NCBI GenBank assembly: GCA_910584345.1 | Contig: CAJTZX010000010.1 | Coordinates: forward strand, 16,258 to 80,257 | DNA from: an uncultured Eubacterium sp. | Lineage (GTDB): Bacteria > Bacillota > Clostridia > Lachnospirales > Lachnospiraceae | Direction: 5' to 3' | DNA length: 64,000 bases | Shown here: piece after piece, positions 53,475 through 62,330 of the stretch | Position numbering within the stretch: the first letter of the stretch is position 1 | Layout: each line of letters begins with the position of its first letter | Position numbers and translations under genes: made by a program | Notes under the pieces: model-generated | Told to the model about the DNA's origin: nothing | Databases searched by the model: none | What the model saw: only the letters and a program-made list of their open reading frames with translations

Positions 53475-54656
53475 CTACTTCCGTAACCCTATATACTGAT
53501 ATTGCTCCGGCCTTCTTCCATGCAATACAGCATCTTCCAGCTGCCGAAACACCTCATAAGCTTCCTTTACCGTAAAATCACGTCCGCCTAATCCATAAAT
53601 GTAATTCACTGTTTCTATCCTGATTTTATTCCGAAACAATGCTGCATCTGTCTCACAGCCCAAAGGCCCGCCATTTCCATTATAGCTTTCACATCGATCC
53701 AACACAGCTGCCATTTTGCAGCACTTAAGCGCCTCTGCCAGCTCTTTCGCAGGAAACGGACGAAAGACTCTTAGTTTTATCACACCAACTTTTTTGCCTT
53801 TGGCACGCAAATCATCCACAGCCTGTTTTGCGGTACCCGCAGCAGAACCGATCAGCACCATAATATAATCGGCATCTTTCGTCCGGTACTCTTCAAAAAA
53901 GCCATAGCTTCTGCCTGATATTTTCTGAAACCGCTTTGCTACCTCTAAAATTACTTCTTTGGCATGTTCCATTGCAAGCGCCTGATTCTTTCTTGCTTCC
54001 ATCACATAAGCAGATGCGGAATACGGGCCGACCGCCACTGGCTTTCCGGGATTGAGCAAATATTCCTCCGGTTCGTATTCACCGACAAATGTTTTTACCG
54101 TCTGGTCGTCGAGCAGCTCTATGTTTTCTACCGCATGGCTTGTAATAAATCCATCCTGACAAATCATCACCGGCAAATGTACATCTTTATGCTCTGCAAT
54201 CGGATATGCCTGAATAAAGTTATCATAAGCTTCCTGATTATTTTCTGCGTAAATCTGAATCCATCCGGTATCTCTGGCACCCATCCCGTCTGTATGGTCG
54301 CAATTGATATTAATAGGCCCGGATAACGTACGATTTACAAGCGCAAGCACCACCGGCATCCGGTTAGAAGCTGCCAGCAGCAGTTCTTCCCACATGAGCG
54401 CAAGTCCTGCCGAAGAAGTGGCAGTAAGGCTTCTGGCGCCTGCCGCTTCCGCTCCAATCGCTGCACTCATGGAAGAATGCTCGCTTTCTACCGGAATAAA
54501 CTCCGTATCGATCTCACCGTTTGCAATATAAGAAGACACCATCTGCGGAATCTCTGTAGAAGGTGTAATCGGAAACGCCGGCATAACGTCGGGATTGATC
54601 TGGCGGATTGCATAAGAGACGGCCTCATTGCCGGACATACGATCTTTGATTGCCAT
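53475..54656 (-). CDS. porA: 2-oxoacid:ferredoxin oxidoreductase, alpha subunit
   Basis: Start ATG 54656 follows GGAGGGAAGG; the longer frame to 54710 overlaps porD. The 393 residues have the PorA opening MSGNEAVSYAIRQINPDVMPAFPITPST, the segments EFIPVESEHSSMSAAIGAEAAGAR and SSAGLALMWEELLLAA, and the C-terminal transketolase-like domain (LIGSAAGTAKQAVDDLRAKGKKVGVIKLRVFRPFP). The stop lies 9 bp before porB. With porD and porG it forms the complete enzyme, which oxidises 2-oxoacids to acyl-CoA and CO2, reducing ferredoxin. Confidence 0.93.
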   Translation of the reverse strand: MAIKDRMSGNEAVSYAIRQINPDVMPAFPITPSTEIPQMVSSYIANGEIDTEFIPVESEHSSMSAAIGAEAAGARSLTATSSAGLALMWEELLLAASNRMPVVLALVNRTLSGPININCDHTDGMGARDTGWIQIYAENNQEAYDNFIQAYPIAEHKDVHLPVMICQDGFITSHAVENIELLDDQTVKTFVGEYEPEEYLLNPGKPVAVGPYSASAYVMEARKNQALAMEHAKEVILEVAKRFQKISGRSYGFFEEYRTKDADYIMVLIGSAAGTAKQAVDDLRAKGKKVGVIKLRVFRPFPAKELAEALKCCKMAAVLDRCESYNGNGGPLGCETDAALFRNKIRIETVNYIYGLGGRDFTVKEAYEVFRQLEDAVLHGRRPEQYQYIGLRK

Positions 54657-54658
54657 CG

Positions 54659-54961
54659 TTACCTTCCCTCCTTCATCGTTATTGCGTGAAACGGACAGAC
54701 ATTGGCACAAATCCCGCAGCCTTTGCAGTGATCGAAATCAAAGTCTCCCCGCACCCCGTCCGTGACCGGTATGCTCGAATCCGGGCAAACCGGGACACAG
54801 AGCATACACTGTCTGCACAAATCCGCATGAAAAACAGGCGTGCTTGTCCTCCATTCACCCGTTTGAAAATATTTCGAAGTCCCTGGAGCAAACATCATCA
54901 GGCCTTCGGTCAAATCCTGATGCCTTGTCTGCTCATTTATTTTATGTACATCTGTTCTCAT
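54659..54961 (-). CDS. porD: 2-oxoacid:ferredoxin oxidoreductase, delta subunit (ferredoxin-like)
   Basis: A 100-residue electron carrier with two 4Fe-4S sites: CRQCMLCVPVCPDSS and CKGCGICANVCPFHAI. It overlaps no other frame and is 2 bp from porA. The N-terminal 40 residues are family-typical for PorD. It passes electrons from the TPP centre to ferredoxin. Confidence 0.95.
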   Translation of the reverse strand: MRTDVHKINEQTRHQDLTEGLMMFAPGTSKYFQTGEWRTSTPVFHADLCRQCMLCVPVCPDSSIPVTDGVRGDFDFDHCKGCGICANVCPFHAITMKEGR

Positions 54962-55017
54962 AAATATTTATCCTCAATTTAATTATCAGTCTTTTGTTAT
55001 TTTGATATGTGCCAGAT

Positions 55018-55623
55018 TTAGGCGCTTTTTCTTACATCCTGTTTTAACACTACTTCCAGCACTTCAAATGTCTTATATAACGCCTGCATATTTCCTTCTA
55101 TCACTTCTGGTTTTTTCGAAAATTTGTGTCCATACAAAGCGCGCATCTCCTTTAAAAACGCATCTTTTTCCATCACACCGCTGACCGCAACTGCTGCTGC
55201 AAGCATCGGGGAATTTGGAAAATTCTTTCCAAGCGTTTCCTCTGAAATTTTTCTTGCGTCTACCGTATACACATTCCCCTGATATCCATTTAAGAACGGC
55301 AAGATTTCTTTTCTCGTTTTTGGAGTGTTAATAATCAAAGCTCCCTCTTTTTTAAGTCCAGCTGTTACATCAACCGAATGCAGCAGTGTCTCGTCTACAA
55401 CAAGAACGAGATCTGGCGTATAAATATTGGAATGCACGCGAATCGGTTCTTTACCAATTCTGTTATAAGCAGTAATCGGCGCACCCATACGCTCCGGGCC
55501 ATACTCCGGAAATCCCTGTACATACTGTCCTGTCTGAAATGCTGCGTCAGCCAGTAATAACGCTGCTGTCTTGGCGCCCTGGCCGCCTCTTCCATGCCAT
55601 CTGATCTCAATTCCATTGTTCAT
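55018..55623 (-). CDS. porG: 2-oxoacid:ferredoxin oxidoreductase, gamma subunit
   Basis: The CoA-binding subunit, 201 residues, beginning IRWHGRGGQGAKTAALLLADAA, the PorG signature, followed by GFPEYGPERMGAPITAYNRI and LVVDETLL. The end is a basic tail. First gene of porGDAB-lysR; a good promoter and a palindromic site are upstream. AAGGAG precedes the ATG. Confidence 0.95.
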   Translation of the reverse strand: MNNGIEIRWHGRGGQGAKTAALLLADAAFQTGQYVQGFPEYGPERMGAPITAYNRIGKEPIRVHSNIYTPDLVLVVDETLLHSVDVTAGLKKEGALIINTPKTRKEILPFLNGYQGNVYTVDARKISEETLGKNFPNSPMLAAAVAVSGVMEKDAFLKEMRALYGHKFSKKPEVIEGNMQALYKTFEVLEVVLKQDVRKSA

Positions 55624-55705
55624 TTTTATAATCTCCTTTATTCATGATCTTAGAAACTGTAAGTAAACAATCTGAATACCTGCTTTCGTTTTCTCAACGA
55701 ATTCT

Positions 55706-55761
55706 ATTATAATCACATGCCCTTCTTTTGTAAAGTGAAAGTGTGAGAATTTTTCACTTTA
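55706..55761 (-). promoter_or_regulatory. por operon promoter with an overlapping 10-bp inverted repeat
   Basis: Minus strand TTTACA, 17 bp, TATAAT (55706-55734). Overlapping the -35 is TAAAGTGAAA (55731-55740), 11 bp, TTTCACTTTA (55752-55761), a perfect 10-bp dyad suited to a dimeric regulator, possibly the LysR protein of the same operon. Confidence 0.8.
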
Positions 55762-55788
55762 AAAATGAATTTTGTTCAACTTTAAAGC

Positions 55789-55878
55789 AAAAAAACAGAT
55801 ACCCACTTTCAGAGCGTGTTTGAAAATCTGTTTTGTAAGATGTCATTCATTCAAACATACTCTGGAGTATCTGTTTTT
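55789..55878 (-). terminator. long-stem terminator of the Ig-like surface protein gene
   Basis: AAAAACAGATAC pairs with GTATCTGTTTTT at the base, and inner segments include AGAGCGTGTTTGAA against TTCAAACATACTCT. On the minus strand the run ends in seven T. It begins 11 bp after the stop at 55890. The inner AGAGCGTGTTTG belongs to a dispersed repeat. Confidence 0.75.
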
Positions 55879-55889
55879 ATGGCTGCTAT

Positions 55890-58424
55890 TTAACGATTTG
55901 TAAATGTCCTACCAACTGGAATCGTATAATCTACATTTACTTTCAGCTGTCCTTTAATTGTAACAACGGAGCGAATCGTAATTGTATTAATATGAACCTG
56001 CTCGCCGCTGCTTACCAGCACCGAAGAACCCGGCTGACTCGAACCTGTTACCGTACAATCCATAAGCTGGTCGTCTTTTGCAAGCTGAATACAATCCAAA
56101 GCCATCTGATAAGCAGTCTGTACAGACGTACTCGTAGTCAGGCTTCGAATACTGTAATCCGGTATTGCCTGTGTATCTGTCAGCTCAACATTTGCAGTTA
56201 CCGCCTTTTCTTCATTTCTCCATTGTCCCTGATAAGAAGACTGCTGATAATATTTCAGTGTAACCGTATAAATGCCCTTCTCTGCCTTCGTACAGAAGAT
56301 ACCGCCGTTATTTCCAATCGAACCTATATAAATCGGACTCAGCTCCAATTTACTGCCGGATTTGATGGCACTGTCAGAAGTAACTGTCATTCTCGTATCA
56401 TATTTGGAGTTTCCTTTTTGAATCAATGCAGACTCAAAAGGAATATATTTTTCAAATACACCTCCGCGATATTGCGCCAGACGCACAGTAATCTTTGGCA
56501 GATTTGACATATCTGTATTTTCATTAATCACCATATCCAGTGACGGAGTGCTTACTTCTGCCTGATAGGTAAGTACACCCGTTGTCGGAGGAGCAGACAC
56601 AATTACAGTAAAGTTCTGATTTAATGTAACACCGCCTGATGTAAGTGACAGAATGCAGTTATAGATTCCCGCTGCAGCTGAATGTGCCGTTACTACAACG
56701 CTGTTCAGAGACGGTTCATATTTTGCAATTGTACGGCCATAAGATTCTGTCACCGTTCCTGTTGCGTTGGTCAACGCAAGATTCTCCCCATACTGGTCTT
56801 TTGCCGTAATCGGTACTATTTTCTGATAATCTTCTACAGGTACGTTAGACATCGCAATCGCAGTCTCTTTCATCTGGATCGACGCCAAATAACGGCCTGC
56901 CTTTACCGTTACTTCATAAGAATATGTAACCGGAATCGTCCCCTGCATTGCCGTAACAACAACCGTAACCGTTCCTGCCTTTATCGGCGTCAGTTTTCCT
57001 TCTGCACTGACGATCAGACTATCCGGATCTGATGAGGAATAAGTAATTCTGTCATAAGCGATTGCTGTTCCATTTTTATTATATGCAGCAAAATGTGCAT
57101 ACATCGTATCGCCAATTGCTACCTCACGCACTTCCGGATCACGGAACGTTGGTGTCTGTACACTTTTCGTCAATGTAAACTTAGCTTCAGAAGCTTCTTC
57201 CGCCATCTGCTCCACACAGACAATCGTCTTCGTATCTGTCAGACGCGTACCATCAATTGCCGTATATTCCAGCGTTACATTCGCAATACTTCCAATCGTC
57301 GTCATAAACAGCTTATTTGTCTGCTGATCCAGCAGTCCGTTCGTCACATTCGCAGAATAACGGAACGTACCACTCTTTACATTTTCTGTTACATCAATAT
57401 TTTTTGCGTCATGAAACGCATATTCAATCGTCGTATACTTACCTGCCTGTGCAGTCGTCGTCGTAATCGTCAGCTTTGCCGGCTTACCGACGCTGGCAGT
57501 AAAATCTTTCGTATAACCTGCACAGGAAACCGTATAGACTTTGCCGTCCATAAAACTGGTAGCCGTCGTTACATAAACTGTCTTTTCGTCTTCTGCATAG
57601 CTTACTTTCTTAACAACCACAGTCGTCTCACCGGACTTGATGGAAAAATCTGCTTCTTTCAGCTTTACCGCCGGAGCTGTCCCAAACGTAACTTTAAATC
57701 CGTTGGATGCCGTCTGCTCAATGTTTTCTATAAACGTACCGACCGTCGCCTGTATCTGCTTCGTACAAAGCGCTGCGCCCTTTGCAGAATTTCTTGCTGT
57801 TGCCGTAATCGTATACTCTCCGGACTGTGTTGGCGTCCACGCGCCATCCTGCGTAATCTGCGAAGAACAGTCTGTGCCCTTGGCATCCTTAACTTCCCAG
57901 TATACCTTGCTCGTCGCATTTAACGGCGTCATAACCGCACGCAGCTTATAAGTCTCACCGGACTTTAACTGTTTTAAATCGTTAATGCCTGTCGTATCAA
58001 TATTAATTGCCTTCGCTTTACTCTGAAGCTTTCCTGCAAAAGTCAGCTTATTTACCAGCTTCCACTTTGCCGTATAAACATTCACCGTAATACGAATCCG
58101 TTCACCTGCCGCATAAGCTGATTCTCCATTACTGTCAATTGTCAGCTTATTTGTCGCTGTAGTACCTTTGGCAATCACCTTTTTCGTATCAAAAGATGCC
58201 CATTTTTTACCTTTTCCTGTGATGTGCCATTTTAATATGTAGCCTTTCTGCACATTATTGACCTGGATATCATAAATGCCCTGATTGGCACGATTTTCAT
58301 AAAAGGTCGAGTAAGTCGTCTGAAACGCCGGGTCTGCCGCGGCCTGCACCGAGATCGGCATACCTGTGAGAATCATCACAACTGCTAAAAATAACGCCAG
58401 TTCTTTCAAAATCTTTTGAGACAT
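55890..58424 (-). CDS. secreted Ig-like (Big2-type) repeat protein
   Basis: An exported protein of 844 residues. A signal peptide occupies about residues 1-29 (LALFLAVVMILTGMPISVQA). The rest is beta-rich with several bacterial Ig-like modules, for example KLTPIKAGTVTVVVTAMQGTIPVTYSYEVTVKAG and SGEYTITATARNS. No transmembrane anchor, sortase motif or catalytic residue pattern is seen. The promoter is at 58463 and the terminator at 55789. A role in surface structure or carbohydrate binding is only a guess. The protein does not resemble the LRR protein at 12363, apart from sharing Ig-like modules. Confidence 0.85.
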   Translation of the reverse strand: MSQKILKELALFLAVVMILTGMPISVQAAADPAFQTTYSTFYENRANQGIYDIQVNNVQKGYILKWHITGKGKKWASFDTKKVIAKGTTATNKLTIDSNGESAYAAGERIRITVNVYTAKWKLVNKLTFAGKLQSKAKAINIDTTGINDLKQLKSGETYKLRAVMTPLNATSKVYWEVKDAKGTDCSSQITQDGAWTPTQSGEYTITATARNSAKGAALCTKQIQATVGTFIENIEQTASNGFKVTFGTAPAVKLKEADFSIKSGETTVVVKKVSYAEDEKTVYVTTATSFMDGKVYTVSCAGYTKDFTASVGKPAKLTITTTTAQAGKYTTIEYAFHDAKNIDVTENVKSGTFRYSANVTNGLLDQQTNKLFMTTIGSIANVTLEYTAIDGTRLTDTKTIVCVEQMAEEASEAKFTLTKSVQTPTFRDPEVREVAIGDTMYAHFAAYNKNGTAIAYDRITYSSSDPDSLIVSAEGKLTPIKAGTVTVVVTAMQGTIPVTYSYEVTVKAGRYLASIQMKETAIAMSNVPVEDYQKIVPITAKDQYGENLALTNATGTVTESYGRTIAKYEPSLNSVVVTAHSAAAGIYNCILSLTSGGVTLNQNFTVIVSAPPTTGVLTYQAEVSTPSLDMVINENTDMSNLPKITVRLAQYRGGVFEKYIPFESALIQKGNSKYDTRMTVTSDSAIKSGSKLELSPIYIGSIGNNGGIFCTKAEKGIYTVTLKYYQQSSYQGQWRNEEKAVTANVELTDTQAIPDYSIRSLTTSTSVQTAYQMALDCIQLAKDDQLMDCTVTGSSQPGSSVLVSSGEQVHINTITIRSVVTIKGQLKVNVDYTIPVGRTFTNR

Positions 58425-58462
58425 TGTTGCCCTCCTTCTTTACCTGTAAATATGATTGTTAT

Positions 58463-58491
58463 ATTTTACCACTTTTGAATTGGATTTACAA
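58463..58491 (-). promoter_or_regulatory. promoter of the Ig-like surface protein gene
   Basis: Minus strand TTGTAA, 17-bp spacer, TAAAAT, about 40 bp upstream of the ATG at 58424, which has AAGGAGG before it. Confidence 0.7.
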
Positions 58492-58532
58492 CATGTCCAG
58501 GCAGATAATTTTTATTCTGTATCGTCCTGTGG

Positions 58533-58648
58533 CAACAGTTCAGATAACCCATGGGACCAATGTCATTTACTTAAAGAAATTTCTGCTTAAAAAACTGAAT
58601 TTCCCTAAAGTAAATGACATTTATATTCCATATCAAACACGCTCTAGG
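58533..58648. repeat. dispersed intergenic repeat, copy E, with nested palindrome
   Basis: Begins CAACAGTTCAGATAACCC and continues with ACCAATGTCATTTACTT. Inside it, AATGTCATTTACTT (58559-58572) pairs perfectly with 58608-58621, with an inner GAAATT/AATTTC stem. The right end CAAACACGCTCTAGG repeats 39595-39609 in reverse and supplies the TAG stop of the ABC permease (58644). Confidence 0.75.
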
Positions 58649-59453
58649 ACAAAGATTTTTTCTGATATAATTTTTCAAACAGCCCCAGTATCAGGTAAAG
58701 TCCCATTGCAATGATACATAGAATCAATATGGATAATATCACCCAGTCCATTTTAAACACCTGGCTCCCATATATAATCAAATACCCCAGCCCGCGTCTT
58801 GCCGCAATAAACTCTCCAATAATGACTCCAACGAGACACAGCCCTATATTCACTTTCATAATGCTAAACAAATTCGGAATATTCGCTGGCAGAATCACTT
58901 TATACAAAGCGTCTTTTTCTGTACCTGTCAGCGTATAAATCAGCTTAATCTTTTCTGCATCCACTTCCATAAATCCTGTATAAATATTTAAACAAGAGCC
59001 AAATACTGCCACAGACATACCAGTTAATATAATTGTCTTATAATTTGCTCCAAGCCACACGATCAGCAATGGGGCCAGTGCAGATTTCGGTAAGCTGTTC
59101 AGCATGACCATATATGGCTCCAGGACTCTGGACAGCGTCCTGCTCTTCCAAAGTAAAATAGCAACAATAAGGCTAACCGCAATGACAAGCAAGAAGCTCG
59201 CTAATGTTTCAAACAAAGTGATACCGATATGCCCAAGCAGATCTTCTTCTGAAAACATTTTCCAAAAACACCTTACAAGCTTGGAAGGACTGCTGAAAAT
59301 AAATGAATTTATCATTTCATAACGTGCGCAAAATTCCCATGCCGCAATCAGTATCACGCATAAGCTTACCCGCCAAAATCTGACTTTATCATTCGTTCGT
59401 TTCACAGACTTAAGATACAATTCCTGCGCAGTAAGTGCTTTCTTCATCTTCAT
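58644..59453 (-). CDS. ABC transporter permease, ThiX/SsuC-type
   Basis: A BPD-type importer permease of 269 residues with about six helices (ILIAAWEFCA, LASFLLVIAVSLIVAILLW). The EAA loop reads AEKIKLIYTLTGTEKDALYKVILPANIPNL. Its start lies inside the end of the ATPase gene (44 bp overlap), so translation is coupled. Start may be 59453 or 59447; AAGGAG is just upstream. It resembles the nitrate/sulfonate/thiamine-precursor class. No substrate-binding gene is adjacent. Confidence 0.9.
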   Translation of the reverse strand: MKMKKALTAQELYLKSVKRTNDKVRFWRVSLCVILIAAWEFCARYEMINSFIFSSPSKLVRCFWKMFSEEDLLGHIGITLFETLASFLLVIAVSLIVAILLWKSRTLSRVLEPYMVMLNSLPKSALAPLLIVWLGANYKTIILTGMSVAVFGSCLNIYTGFMEVDAEKIKLIYTLTGTEKDALYKVILPANIPNLFSIMKVNIGLCLVGVIIGEFIAARRGLGYLIIYGSQVFKMDWVILSILILCIIAMGLYLILGLFEKLYQKKSLS

Positions 59454-60207
59454 TCATCTCCTTCCAGAGCATATTAAAATAATCTTTAAATTCATTTGTC
59501 CCCCGTCTCTCAAGCGCTGTCAACTCCTTTGGAAATGATATCGTAAGAATGCGCTTTAACCTGCCCGGACGGGAACTCAGCACTAAAATGCGATCTGCAA
59601 GGCTAACCGCTTCTGACAAATCGTGTGTAACCAAAACAGCGCTTTTTTGTTCTTCACGAATAATCGAACCGATATCGTTTGCTGTATTTAATCTTGTCTG
59701 ATAGTCTAATGCAGAAAAAGGTTCATCCAACAGCAAGAGCATCGGCTTTAATACAAGCGTACGAATCAGTGCCGCACGCTGACGCATGCCGCCGGACAGC
59801 TCGGACGGTTTTTTATGTCTAAACTCATATAATCCGTATTTTTGAAGCAAATGCGCCGCATATTGTTTTGTCTGCGGTGTCAGCTTTTTTTGTATTTCCA
59901 GGCCAAGATAAACATTTCTTTCAATACTGCGCCAGTCAAATAAATGATCTTTTTGCAGCATATAGCCAATCGAGCAGACTGCCTCTTTAGACAGCGACGC
60001 TCCCTGAAACAAAATTTCTCCCTGTTCCGGTTCGATCAGATGACAAATCATATTTAACAATGTAGATTTTCCGCATCCGCTCGGCCCGACAATTGCAAGA
60101 AATTCTCCAGCCGCAAGTGTAAAACTGATATCAGATAAAGCAAGCGTCTCCCCGCTGACAGAATGATAGGAATACGATACATGTTCAAATTCCAGCAGAT
60201 GATTCAT
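59410..60207 (-). CDS. ABC transporter ATP-binding protein, SsuB/ThiZ-type
   Basis: The ATPase partner. Start ATG 60207 follows GGAGGAAA. The longer frame to 60288 begins with residues unlike the family. The 265 residues have Walker A VGPSGCGKSTLL, a Q-loop at YMLQKDHLFDW, signature LSGGMRQRAALIR, Walker B LLLLDEPFSAL and H-loop VTHDLSEAVSLADR. As in nitrate/taurine ATPases, DWRSIERNV and similar follow the Q-loop. Leads the two-gene unit with the permease. Confidence 0.94.
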   Translation of the reverse strand: MNHLLEFEHVSYSYHSVSGETLALSDISFTLAAGEFLAIVGPSGCGKSTLLNMICHLIEPEQGEILFQGASLSKEAVCSIGYMLQKDHLFDWRSIERNVYLGLEIQKKLTPQTKQYAAHLLQKYGLYEFRHKKPSELSGGMRQRAALIRTLVLKPMLLLLDEPFSALDYQTRLNTANDIGSIIREEQKSAVLVTHDLSEAVSLADRILVLSSRPGRLKRILTISFPKELTALERRGTNEFKDYFNMLWKEMNEDEESTYCAGIVS

Positions 60208-60411
60208 ATAGTTTCCTCCACAATAATTATGTATATATAAATGGCGATTATTTAATGCCAGATATATAAATGTAAATGCTGCCTGCATATGGAACCTTTA
60301 AAAAAGGTTTTCTATATGATATGAAAAACAACAAGACTGGTTACAAAACATATAAACGTACTCATCCTCCTGTTCCACAAGAAAAGTTTTGCCTTTGGCT
60401 CATAAATGAAA

Positions 60412-60447
60412 ATAAGCACATGACCGTTCTAAAAGTCATGTGCTTAT
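60412..60447 (-). terminator. intrinsic terminator of the TrpB-like gene
   Basis: A perfect 13-bp stem (ATAAGCACATGAC with its complement) with a 10-base loop, 25 bp after the stop; TTTTCATTT follows on the minus strand. The remaining 60208-60411 is leader sequence of the ABC operon with a short AAGGTT palindrome. Confidence 0.85.
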
Positions 60448-60471
60448 AAATATATGCTTATAAAATTATGC

Positions 60472-61839
60472 TTATATTTTCGGAAGCTTTGCCATTGATT
60501 GCGCAAGTTCCGCATCTGTTGGAATATAATCGCTCATCTGGCCGTCGTTAAATTTTTGATATGCATACATATCAAAATAGCCTGTGCCAGTCAGCCCGAA
60601 TACAATATTTTTTTCTTCACCGCTCTCTTTGCATTTCATTGCTTCATCGATCGCTACTTTAATTGCATGGCTGCTTTCCGGAGCAGGCAGGATTCCTTCT
60701 ACCCTTGCAAATGTTTCTGCCGCCTGAAATACCTCTGTCTGTTCCACACTTCTTGCTTCTAACAATCCCTGTGCATACAATTCAGATACCGTAGAACTCA
60801 TGCCATGGTAACGCAGTCCTCCCGCATGGTTGGCAGATGGTATAAAGCCACTTCCCAGTGTATACATTTTAGCAAGCGGACACACTTTTCCGGTATCACA
60901 AAAATCATACGCATAGGTTCCTCTTGTCAAGCTTGGGCATGACGCAGGTTCAACTGCAATGATCTGATAATCTGCTTCTTTTCTTAATATTTCTCCTGCA
61001 AACGGAGAAATCAAACCTCCCAGATTAGAACCTCCCCCTGCACATCCAATAATGACATCTGCCTGTATTCCATATTTATCCAGCGCCGCTTTCGTCTCGA
61101 GTCCGATAATAGACTGATGCAGCAATACCTGTGATAATACAGAGCCAAGCACATAACGGTATCCTTCCTGACTGGTTGCCGCCTCTACTGCTTCGGATAT
61201 CGCGCATCCAAGGCTTCCTGTCGTTCCCGGAAATTCTTCATTAATCTTTCGTCCCACATTTGTGTTCATAGATGGAGAAGGCGTGACTGTTGCCCCATAC
61301 GTACGCATTACCTCCCGCCGGAACGGTTTTTGCTCATAGGAACATTTTACCATATATACCTGACAATCCAGATCCAGATAAGCACATGCCATGGAGAGCG
61401 CTGTTCCCCACTGGCCCGCACCCGTTTCCGTTGTTACACCTTTCAATCCTTGCTGTTTTGCATAATAAGCCTGTGCAATCGCAGAATTCAGCTTGTGGCT
61501 TCCAGATGTATTGTTGCCTTCAAATTTATAATAGATATGTGCAGGTGTTCCGAGCTTTTCTTCCAGACAATATGCTCTTACCAATGGCGACGGCCGATAC
61601 ATTTTATAAAAATCCCGGATTTCATTTGGAATATCAAAATAAGGAGTTGTATCATCCAATTCCTGTTTCGCTAACTCGCTGCAGAAAACGCCAGAAAGCT
61701 CTTCTTGTGTCATCGGCTGTAAGGTAGCTGGGTTTAACAACGGAGCCGGCTTTTGTTTCATATCAGCGCGGACATTGTACCACTGTCTAGGCATTTCCTG
61801 CTCTTCTAAGTAAATTTTATAAGGTATTTGTTTATTCAT
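60472..61839 (-). CDS. TrpB-like pyridoxal-phosphate enzyme (tryptophan synthase beta, TrpB2 type)
   Basis: The 455 residues belong to the TrpB2 branch, which has an extended N-terminus (NKQIPYKIYLEEQEMPRQWYNV) and works without tight TrpA binding. The PLP lysine is in NNTSGSHKLNSAIAQ, the glycine loop in ETGAGQWGTALS and GCAGGGSNLGGL, and the substrate serine region in GTGYFDM. It condenses indole and serine to tryptophan or has another beta-replacement role. No trpA is nearby, so tryptophan synthesis or indole salvage by it is inferred. Own promoter and terminator. Confidence 0.9.
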   Translation of the reverse strand: MNKQIPYKIYLEEQEMPRQWYNVRADMKQKPAPLLNPATLQPMTQEELSGVFCSELAKQELDDTTPYFDIPNEIRDFYKMYRPSPLVRAYCLEEKLGTPAHIYYKFEGNNTSGSHKLNSAIAQAYYAKQQGLKGVTTETGAGQWGTALSMACAYLDLDCQVYMVKCSYEQKPFRREVMRTYGATVTPSPSMNTNVGRKINEEFPGTTGSLGCAISEAVEAATSQEGYRYVLGSVLSQVLLHQSIIGLETKAALDKYGIQADVIIGCAGGGSNLGGLISPFAGEILRKEADYQIIAVEPASCPSLTRGTYAYDFCDTGKVCPLAKMYTLGSGFIPSANHAGGLRYHGMSSTVSELYAQGLLEARSVEQTEVFQAAETFARVEGILPAPESSHAIKVAIDEAMKCKESGEEKNIVFGLTGTGYFDMYAYQKFNDGQMSDYIPTDAELAQSMAKLPKI

Positions 61840-61883
61840 AATGCTTTCTCTCTTTCCTCATAGCTTTTTCAAAATCAATAACT

Positions 61884-61912
61884 ATTATAGCGGATTGTAT
61901 CATCTGTGTAAA
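61884..61912 (-). promoter_or_regulatory. promoter of the TrpB-like gene
   Basis: Minus strand TTTACA, 17-bp spacer, TATAAT, about 45 bp before the ATG at 61839. Confidence 0.82.
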
Positions 61913-61975
61913 GCATTATTCCTTCTGTACCTGCCATAAAATAACATATCGGGATTTTTTTGCGTGCCCTGTAAA

Positions 61976-62203
61976 TTAATGGTGCCGCGTCCCATTTCTA
62001 TGGGTTGTTTTGTGTATCGTACAGTATTTCGAGCAGCTGCTTTTTGTTCTATGTGTTGTACCATGATAAGTACAATAAGTTCCTGATCTGTGATGACTGC
62101 TCCCATGTCCATGAGCCATTACGGGTACCGTAAAGCTACCTGCCAGCATAACCGCTGCTGTTAACGCTGCTGCTGCCTTTTTCCAGTTTTTTAAAATGTT
62201 CAT
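61976..62203 (-). CDS. small secreted His/Cys-rich peptide, 75 aa
   Basis: AAGGAGG lies about 9 bases before the ATG at 62203. The signal peptide occupies about residues 1-30 (AAAALTAAVMLAGSFTVPVMAHG). The mature part is about 45 residues with roughly 12 His and 4 Cys (HGHGSSHH, YCTYHGTTH, CSKYCTIHKTTH, RHH), a pattern suited to binding metal ions. I recall similar small His-rich exported proteins in gut Clostridia, all without known function. Metal binding is inference. Confidence 0.7.
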   Translation of the reverse strand: MNILKNWKKAAAALTAAVMLAGSFTVPVMAHGHGSSHHRSGTYCTYHGTTHRTKSSCSKYCTIHKTTHRNGTRHH

Positions 62204-62306
62204 TTGAAAACCCTCCTTAAAAATTTAATGTGAATGATGATCTTTTGTATATCATACGATTCAGCATACAAAATCCTTGCATTCTTTTAAAAAATTTTTG
62301 TTTTTT

Positions 62307-62320
62307 TCAAACAAGCTCTA
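62307..62320. repeat. short copy of the dispersed AGAGCGTGTTTGA repeat
   Basis: TCAAACAAGCTCTA matches TCAAACACGCTCTA at 58633 in 13 of 14 positions; the gap 62204-62330 holds nothing else I can support. Confidence 0.45.
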
Positions 62321-62330
62321 ACAACCTTCA

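Noticed and set aside
60208..60411. TPP riboswitch before the ABC importer pair
   Set aside because: No CTGAGA-type core or conserved thi-box pattern on either strand in this leader.
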